A stretch of DNA of 64,000 nucleotides from Toxonevra muliebris. Lineage: Eukaryota > Arthropoda > Insecta > Diptera > Pallopteridae. The notes under the pieces are model-generated. The model was not told the origin of the DNA. It was given only the letters and a program-made list of their open reading frames with translations, and did not search any database. Each line of letters begins with the position of its first letter. The stretch's first letter is position 1. The stretch spans positions 100,005,340-100,069,339 of the forward strand of contig OY829326.1 of the NCBI GenBank assembly GCA_963691655.1, in the 5' to 3' direction. Shown piece after piece: positions 57,042-64,000 of this stretch. Made by a program: the position numbers and the translations under genes.

Positions 57042-57734
57042 GGCCACCTTCTGGTCTAGATTTTTCAAAAAACAGATTTTTTTTATATTTCAAAAGGCTT
57101 TTAAAAATATACTGTAATATTTTCGTATCAATATTTTCAGTATTTCGACTTCTATAGCCTATTTAGCTGGTGAGCGCAGAAGCAGGTAAATTGCCCGACC
57201 GAAGTTTAAACTCATTTATCTCGAAACTATATTTTTCTGCACGATGGGAGACAAAAAACAAAAATTACTCAAATTTGACTATATATAACCAGTGGTTATC
57301 GCAGGAACTAAAAAAAAACTTTCTATTTTGAATACTTCTTACTTTTTAAGTACAAAAAGTAATGAAAAACAGTCAGTAAATTAAAATAAATTTCAACAAC
57401 GCGCCATTTTGTCAATTTTTTTTTTTCATTTTAGTTCCTGCGATAACTACACTTATACTGATTGTAACTTCTTTTATTTTTTTTTTTTTTTTTAAGATCA
57501 GTGGAAAATCCAAAACATGTCCCACCAGTAAGATCCGTTTTTTTGAAGAGGGCAACTGTAACACCAATTTTAGTTTGCTTAAAATTATAATTTTTTTTAT
57601 ATTTAACAATATACAATATTGTTAAAGTAATAAAATATATCTACAAAGTTTAAATACTATTGCTCATTATTTCATTTAAAAACAAAAATCCTAAAAACTC
57701 GTCAAATTCAAGGACGCTAGACCAGAAGGTCCTC
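57042..57734 (+). mobile_element. TTAA-flanked element, copy 2
   Basis: TTAA at 57038-57041 and 57735-57738. The ends are GGCCACCTTCTGGTCTAG and (rc of the right end) GAGGACCTTCTGGTCTAG, giving 18-bp TIRs. It is inserted at the end of the minisatellite and is the uninterrupted version of the element at 7409-8618. Non-coding; the TTAA preference suggests piggyBac-type mobilisation. Confidence 0.8.
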
Positions 57735-57738
57735 TTAA

Positions 57739-59534
57739 CCCAGATAAGCCCATTGTATTATATGTAGGCCACTTCAGAAATGTTTGATTTTGATTAAATG
57801 AGAATATATTCAATCTAAATAAAAACTTTTTGAAGTTTATTTAGAGCAAATTTATTTCAGCCATACTTACAAACTTTTTTGCTGGGTTCTTTCTCCTCAA
57901 CTTCTTGAACTTTTTTTTTACTACTCCTGCGTTAAGAACTTGCAAAATAAAAACGGAAAATTAGTTATGCCGGTAAAAAGGAAAGGGAGAAACCAGAAAG
58001 AGTCAAGAAATAGAGTGAGTGAAATAAAGTTTGAGGTTTTCTCTAACGCTGTAAACATTTTTAATGTCACGTACTAAAAATGGACAATTGTTTTGATGAA
58101 TGTTTTTGCCGGTGTTGTTGACAGTAGATAACAGCTTCCAATAAAAACTACAATGTTATAACATTTATATGTATTCTTACATATATATATATTCAACATA
58201 CATATATGTGAAATGTTAAAAATGAACACAGAAAGACACACACTTGCACTAAGTTTAATTAACATGCTCTTGTTTCACATTTATTGTGTGTGTTTGTGTT
58301 TTTATGTGCAACTTTAAAAAGTCCTTTATGTTTTTCAATTAGGATAAAAAAAACACCGAACGCGGGTATAAAAATTTGTACAAAAGTGATTTTCGTTCTT
58401 TTTTTTTTTGTTTTCTTTCAAACAATCAAACAATTTTCCTCGCCCATTACCTTTCACTCCCCTTTCTACTTCCATCACTTTTATATCCCCTTATAGCGAA
58501 TATATGTATATGTTTTTATTCTGTGCTTATTGCAGCTGCTAATTTGAAGTTTACTTTTAGAAGTTTTGTATTAAGTCAGCGAATTTCATTTAAATTTTTT
58601 TTTTTTTTTTTTGTCTTTACATTAACAGCAAATTTAACAAATTGAAAAGTTTTAGAAGTGTATACCTAAAATAATGTATTGTTTTATTTGGTTGCTTTCT
58701 CATATTATTTCTTTATCGTATGAACGAAAGGCAAATCTGATGTGAGTTGGTTCAAAGTATGTGCAGCAGAAAAAAACAAAAGTTAAAAATGCAAATTTCA
58801 TTTACCGCTCCACTCCCTTTTAACATAATCAGCAAAAGTATAGAGCTTCTTAAGGAAGTTGGATATGCTGAAAATGTTCTTTGTTTTGAGTGTTTTTTGT
58901 TGGCTTCGTAAAAATGTTGTGTGTGTTTTTAATTAGAAACATTTCAGCAAAAAAAAAAAAAACGAACATAGAAAGCGAAGTTGTCACAAATTTTTTGCTT
59001 AATTTTGAAGAAATTTTTATAATTCTTATTTCGAAGTTGCTTCATTTCATCCATAATTTTTTTTTTTTTTTTGTATGATTTTGATTTTACCAATTAAGGC
59101 TTAGATTTATCATATAAAATCATTCTTTCTTTAGATAAATTGATTAACATTTTAGTGTCAAAGGCTAAAATTTCAGAGTGATTTCTCCAGTTTAGTGAAC
59201 CACGTTCACCTTTCGAGGCTGAAATGTGGGTTGTAGTACATGAAATCGTAAAATACAATACTTTAATTAAACGACAACATGAAATTGGTGGCGAAACTCA
59301 GCGAATATATTTTTTGATAAAAAAAATGAAATTCATGTCGGAAAAGATTATTAAAATTGATACCATATTTAGTCTTTGTGATAGGGGATTTTGAAAAATT
59401 TTTTATTTGACAAAATGGCAGGCGTTTGAATTTAGATTAGCGATTTTTAGTCAAAAATTTGTTACTACTTGAATGTTAAAAAAAAAACTAAACCCCTAAC
59501 GAAAATCCTACGACAAAGACTAGAAAATTATGTA
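57739..59534. other. AT-rich spacer, no gene seen
   Basis: Poly-T and poly-A runs (58394-58407, 58599-58610, 58950-58963). The short frames are T-rich artefacts. Confidence 0.5.
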
Positions 59535-60454
59535 GGGGAATGTGGGGAATTTCGAACCACACTTTGATTTTGACTGATAACTCACCCTAAAATCGTAATT
59601 TTTAAAAGTTTTGAGAAATGGAGTTTAAACTAGAAGCAAAATGCCACGTTTTGGAAGTTGCAGAATTTAAAAATTCGAATTTTTGTAAAGTTTTAAGAAT
59701 TATACCAAAATATTCGATTTTGTCATTTTGAAAAATCGTGGGGAATCTCGAACCACTTTGCATATTGAAAAAACCCGAACAAATATTGATGTAAAACGTT
59801 TCTTTATGACTACGTTATGAAAAAACATAAGATTTAAATGAAAAATATAGAGAAAAAAGCGATGTTATTTATTCGGAGTCGCATGTTTTTGCATATGGAA
59901 TAGCCACCAGTCATGTATACACAATGCAAGTGAACAGCTCGATCGCACTCGTTGCAATGAATCGTGCCGCAAATGATGCAGGAATCATGATCTACATCTT
60001 AAAAACTGCCTACAACTAATTTTTTGTCGATAATTTACTAAATAACTAAGGGGTTCGATATTCCCCACAAAAAGTGGTTCGACATTTCCCAGAAGCTGTG
60101 TTCAACAAAATAGCCGCCCATGAGTCACAGAACCAAATTTCATGCAAAAAAAACTTTTTTGACTGTAAATAATATTCACACACAATGATTTGAAAAATAT
60201 TTACCTGCTTGGTTTTACGCAAAAATGTTGAAAAAGCAATGTAATTTTTAAAACACAAAAACACTTTTGAAATCTCAAAAATCACTTATCGCAGACAGCA
60301 CAAAATGCATCTCATCGGCTCGATGGCTAATGAAAAAATGAGATGAAGCTGAAATAATACGATGGAAAAAGTTTCGTATAGATCGAATGTCAGATAATGC
60401 AGATAAAACTAATGGTTCGACATTTCCCATGGTTTGAAATTCCCCACATTCCCC
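59535..60454 (-). mobile_element. pogo/Tc1-type TIR element, internally deleted
   Basis: GGGGAATGTGGGGAATTTCG and (rc of the right end) GGGGAATGTGGGGAATTTCA are flanked by TA (59533-59534 and 60455-60456). The terminal phrase GGTTCGA...TTCCCC recurs several times subterminally (59745-59760, 60053-60075, 60078-60092, 60414-60430). The interior keeps only a zinc-finger relic. Confidence 0.8.
59921..59980 (-). pseudogene. Zinc-finger tail relic of the element's transposase
   Basis: The minus-strand translation CIICGTIHCNECDRAVHLHC gives C-x2-C-x4-C-x2-C-x4-H-x2-C, a compact PHD/TRASH-like finger of the kind found at the C-terminus of several insect pogo-like transposases. It is preceded by DVDHDS. 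No catalytic DDE residues remain, which fits an internally deleted element. Family identity is inferred. Confidence 0.45.
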
Positions 60455-60456
60455 TA

Positions 60457-60780
60457 TATAATAACCCCAAAATTTCAAGTCAATCGGTTCAGTGATTGTC
60501 GAGATATTTTGGTCATCGAGAAAAACGAGTTTTAAAGTTGAGCAATAACTTGTTCTCCCTGTCTGATCCAGCTGCTTGGTGGCTGCTAGCAGCCGTTATT
60601 TCTTCAAATTTTTTCTTGAAACTTTCACCAGGCATTCTTAAGACCTCAAACTTTGAGAAGCCTCCAAAATTGAAAAATCGATTTTTTTTTCGACCATTCT
60701 AGGTTTATGTATATTTCCTTCATGGCTTCCCAGCGATTTTTTAGCAATTTTTTGTGAGAGATCTGCTAAAAATATAACAA
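60457..60780. other. Spacer, no gene seen
   Basis: Contains TCAAGTCAATCGGTTCAGTG. No supported gene. Confidence 0.45.
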
Positions 60781-60783
60781 TAA

Positions 60784-61274
60784 AGGTAGATACACATTAG
60801 GCTGGCGAAAAGTGATACTATGTTACGCAACGTGATGCGCTGTGTACACACTAGGCTGATGCCATGCTCCCGTATTATGGAACTTCTTTCTCCTGGAACT
60901 TTGCATTATATAAAAATTTGTGTTTCGGGACCAGCTTAAAATATAGAAATATAGATAGTTATGTATATATTTATATTAATTTATTATTTAATTTTAATTT
61001 TATTAATTACATACTGTATACTTTTTCACAATTTTTTACTTACTAAAAACCCGACGTTCATATTTCAACGATTGGCGCATGAAGAGGCGCTCGCAAACAG
61101 AAATATGACACACGCTAATCCAGATCGAATGCATCAGCCCCAAATCGACACAACACGTCAGCATAGTGAGTACATGTCAAACGATGTTTCATACAAAATA
61201 TACGAATGCTGATGCTTTTTGATTTCCGTCAGGCGACATGTGTTGCGTGTCGTCAGCCTAAGGTGTATCTACCT
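60784..61274. mobile_element. Harbinger-like MITE with TAA target duplication
   Basis: AGGTAGATACACATTAGGCT and (rc of the right end) AGGTAGATACACCTTAGGCT are flanked by TAA at 60781-60783 and 61275-61277. The 3-bp TWA duplication fits PIF/Harbinger. The TTAGGCTGACG motif is repeated internally at 60851-60860 (CACTAGGCTGATG). The small frame at 61081-61212 has no recognised domain. Confidence 0.75.
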
Positions 61275-61277
61275 TAA

Positions 61278-61814
61278 TTCCTAAGTTATTTTATTTGTTT
61301 ATTATTTAATATTTTAAATATTTTTTTTAATAGCCTAATCAAATTGATGTGTTTCTCTTAGGGGCTGAAACGGGACCTCCCCAAAATGTCAGTGGCAAAC
61401 GATGTGCATACAGCACGCATCAGCCGATTTTAAAACGTAAAAGGAAAATATCTTGTTATTTGTAATCCAGTGGCCGGGGCATTGACGAAAAAAATTTCGT
61501 TATTCACGTATTTCTTTTTTTTTTTGATATTTTAAGGTGTAAAAATAATCAAAACAAAATTTGCGAAATTCGGCTATGTCAGTACCTCGGGAAATGTATA
61601 AAAACTGCTCACAAAAAATTCAAACTTGATCCTACAGACCAGCTAGACAAACATAGTTTAGAAAAAAAACGCGTTTAAAGTATAAAGACGCAATAAAATA
61701 TTGTTTTCAGAGACTTAAGTTCGATTTGCGATTCCGGGATCCATGCAAATCTTTTGACGACATCATTTTCCACATGTTTTAGAAGAGAAATATGCAAACA
61801 AAATAAAAACTAAA
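61278..61814. other. Spacer, no gene seen
   Basis: Mixed composition, no recognised motif. Confidence 0.4.
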
Positions 61815-62372
61815 TTGTGTATTAACGAACACAAGGCAGAAGTGAAACTTCTTGTGAACTAAACGAAACACAAGCAAATAACAATCAAATCAAATTTTTC
61901 AATCGCTAAATTTTTTACTTCATTGGCTTGTGTTTTTTAATTTCATTTGCTTGTTTTTCGTTTAGTTCACAAGAAGTTTCACTTCTGCCTTGTGTTCGTT
62001 AATACACAACCTATTTTTTTTTTTTTGAGATTAATGCTAGAACAATAATTGCAACTCTGTACCGGTAATGTCGATGACAATTGTAGCAAACTTTTTTTGT
62101 GTGCGACATCTTCATGTAATTCCTTGGACATTTGCGCCATCTGTATGTGAAATGTATAACTGCCATAAACTTTAAGATGGCGACGCTACACATTGTTCTT
62201 TCTGCCATATGCGTGTGTGTGTAATTTATATGTTATATTGAATTAAAACTATTTATGAATCGTTTATTATATAGTTTGCTCGTGAATTCAGTTACGGAAT
62301 ATTGCCGAACAAAATTATGTCGCATTGCAAATTTACGCGCGACTTAGGACAAGAGAAAAGAAGTTTAACTTC
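61815..62372 (-). repeat. Dispersed repeat, inverted copy of 7441-7965
   Basis: Matches the minus strand of the unit inserted in the TTAA element. It includes a 195-bp inverted repeat at 61815-62009 whose arms (TTGTGTATTAACGAACACAA GGC) pair over about 70 bp. The 7.8-kb copy keeps only part of the left arm. Confidence 0.75.
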
Positions 62373-63234
62373 AAAAAAAGGATTGTTTTATTAAAATATT
62401 CATTTTAAAATTTTTACCATTTTTGTAATAAATGTTCCTATATATCTGGAAATTTCAAAATTTTTTACAAAAAAGAGGAAAAAATATTTAAAGTTAACGA
62501 AAATCGGGATATTCTTGCCAATTACTTAAATGGTCGAATTATCTACCAGTTGCAAAAAAAAAAAAAATACTCCCTTAAATTTAAAAATTTCCTTTCACTA
62601 TGGGTGCCGAAAAACCATAAAAAAATTAAAAACTTTTTTAATATTTCTGGCTTTGGGGTTTTGCAATATAAAAGCATCCAATAATTTTTAAAACCGGGGT
62701 TGTGTATAGAGTGTGTAAAATGAATATACATTTTTTTTTAATTTGAATAAGAAGCTCTTTTTTGGGCATTTGAGTTAAAATTTCACAGAGCAAAACAAAA
62801 AATATTTTACAAACTTAGTTGGCTTTTCAGAGCTTCTGCCCTGAACAAAACAGAAAACTCTTTGATTTAAAAAATATTTCTTTTGAGCCAAAAATAACAA
62901 TGTACAAAACTAGTTTGCGAAAAAATTCGTCGAACAATTTGACCCGCCTTAAGTATTAGATATACATATATATTAGGGTGTAGTATTTTTCGAAAAAAAA
63001 AACATTGGCTATGGCCATAACCATTGCAACGGAAACGGAAAGAAATAGCTTTTAACGGTTTTTGACGGTAAAACTGTCAGTATAACAAAAAAGACTTTTT
63101 GGTGGCAAGTAGAAGTGAAATTAGATTAGAATGCAATCTTTAAATCTATTGCAACAACGATTGAAAAAAATTCCGCAGCAATCAACCATTCCCATCATCA
63201 GCTTCAAAAATAGTGTTAGCAATATTCAAAATCA
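62373..63234. other. AT-rich spacer, no gene seen
   Basis: No recognised coding or mobile motif. Confidence 0.5.
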
Positions 63235-63615
63235 TGATAGTTTTTTAGGAGACTATGAAAATTAAATCTAGAGGTTAATTTTCAAAGTCATAGCTTAAGT
63301 TCATGTCAATTTCGTTATTTGAAGTTATATATAAACAGGTTAATGAACAAATGTAGTCATCACAACTACAATGTATATAGAGACGGGCAAATCAGACGAA
63401 CGTTTCGGAATCCGCCACAATTCCTCATCAGTGATCTTAGTGGAAGTTCTTAATCTTTCAATATTCTATATAAGCTACTAATATTTAAAATCATAACCCA
63501 GAATTACAGATTTGATTCCAAATATCTTCAAGAAACTACCACTACCGTTCCATACAATTTTGTTGTTGTTTTTTTTCCCATTGTAGCTCATCTGCATAAC
63601 AGTTCGTTATTTGAA
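63235..63615 (-). mobile_element. Hammerhead-bearing dispersed repeat, copy C
   Basis: Near-identical to copy A over its whole length; see 46906-47304. It lacks the 20-bp segment present in A. Confidence 0.7.
63389..63437 (-). ncRNA. Type I hammerhead ribozyme motif, copy C (stem III altered)
   Basis: Same core as copies A and B (CTGATGA, GGAAT/ATTCC stem II, GAAA, GTC). The stem III hexamer is CGTTCG instead of CGGCCG, which keeps the two outer pairs but is no longer a perfect palindrome. Confidence 0.7.
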
Positions 63616-64000
63616 TATTGAATATTCAAAACCTTCACAATGAGTTCAGGAAGGCAATCTTATTTTGTTGATATCAAAGAAAAATTTAAATTGAAAAAAA
63701 ATCAAAATTTTCAAAGTCAGATTGAGTATTGCGAGCGAACCACTTCACCAATTCGGATCAAATATGGCTTAAAATGAAATTTTATTTAGCTTGAATTCTT
63801 ATATATTGATTGATTTATACTTGGCACCAAAAAGTATTTTTTGTCATACAGTAGCAGAGGTTACCGTCATTTAAAATCGTTTCTTTGGCATAACTTGGAA
63901 AATTCTTCCAGCGGGAGCGTTATTCTGTTTAAAGTCAGAGGAGCAATGTAATTGTAATTAAGTGTAAATATATAAACTTCAAAAGCTAAAGACTGTACTT
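63616..64000. other. Spacer, no gene seen
   Basis: Mixed A+T-rich sequence up to the window end. Confidence 0.4.

Overview
The window looks like non-coding, repeat-rich DNA from a higher fly (Schizophora, most likely a tephritid-type genome). The reasons are the very high A+T content, abundant ATGTATGTACATA-type and CAA/CAG microsatellites, and a dense load of old insect transposons with no intact host gene. No bacterial-style operons, rRNA genes or complete tRNA genes are visible. I found no complete host protein gene: nearly every long reading frame is either a transposase or reverse-transcriptase relic or a shadow of a simple repeat. The window could be a very large intron, a gene desert or a transposon-rich cluster. 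A few exon-like pieces with good splice donors (near 33.46, 34.61-34.67 and 52.34 kb) hint at an intron or promoter setting, but none is proven.

Layout. 0-1.3 kb: an end-to-end Tc1/mariner-superfamily (DD37E-type) element with a broken transposase. 1.57-7.3 kb: a nest of insertions, one inside the other: a TIR element, in it an LTR, in that a long-TIR (hAT-like) element, in that a complete-ended Helitron carrying a helicase fragment and a GTAGTAGAAA minisatellite. 7.4-8.6 kb: a TTAA-flanked element with another repeat inside it. 9.57-11.4 kb: a TIR element holding a decayed conserved protein. 13.0-14.8 kb: a decayed RNase H-bearing LINE split by a hAT-type MITE with a perfect 8-bp target duplication. 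17.0-18.1 kb: a TTTTGGTCTGA minisatellite. 18.5-19.1 kb: a candidate regulatory patch. 24.4-27.0 kb: a piggyBac element. 32.2-34.4 kb: a second, interrupted LTR. 34.7-39.3 kb: two inverted copies of one hAT-like element. 39.7-42.2 kb: a cluster of GTAACGTTAAAGACC motifs surrounding an internally deleted mariner. 44.3-45.3 kb: a 5'-truncated I-like LINE with its target duplication. 45.5-46.8 kb: a second DD37E element with 27/28 matching termini. 55.3-57.0 kb: a TTCTGAATTCAAATTGAC minisatellite. 57.0-57.7, 59.5-60.5, 60.8-61.3 and 61.8-62.4 kb: further DNA elements.

The most interesting signal is a set of three copies (47.06, 51.27 and 63.39 kb) of a 49-nt segment that fits the type I hammerhead ribozyme core, each inside a roughly 180-400-bp dispersed repeat. 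This is the arrangement expected of a Penelope-like terminal repeat or a small retrozyme-like retroelement. A second unusual item is a 76-bp near-perfect palindrome present as two full and two partial copies. All family assignments were made by eye from translated motifs and termini; none was checked by database search.
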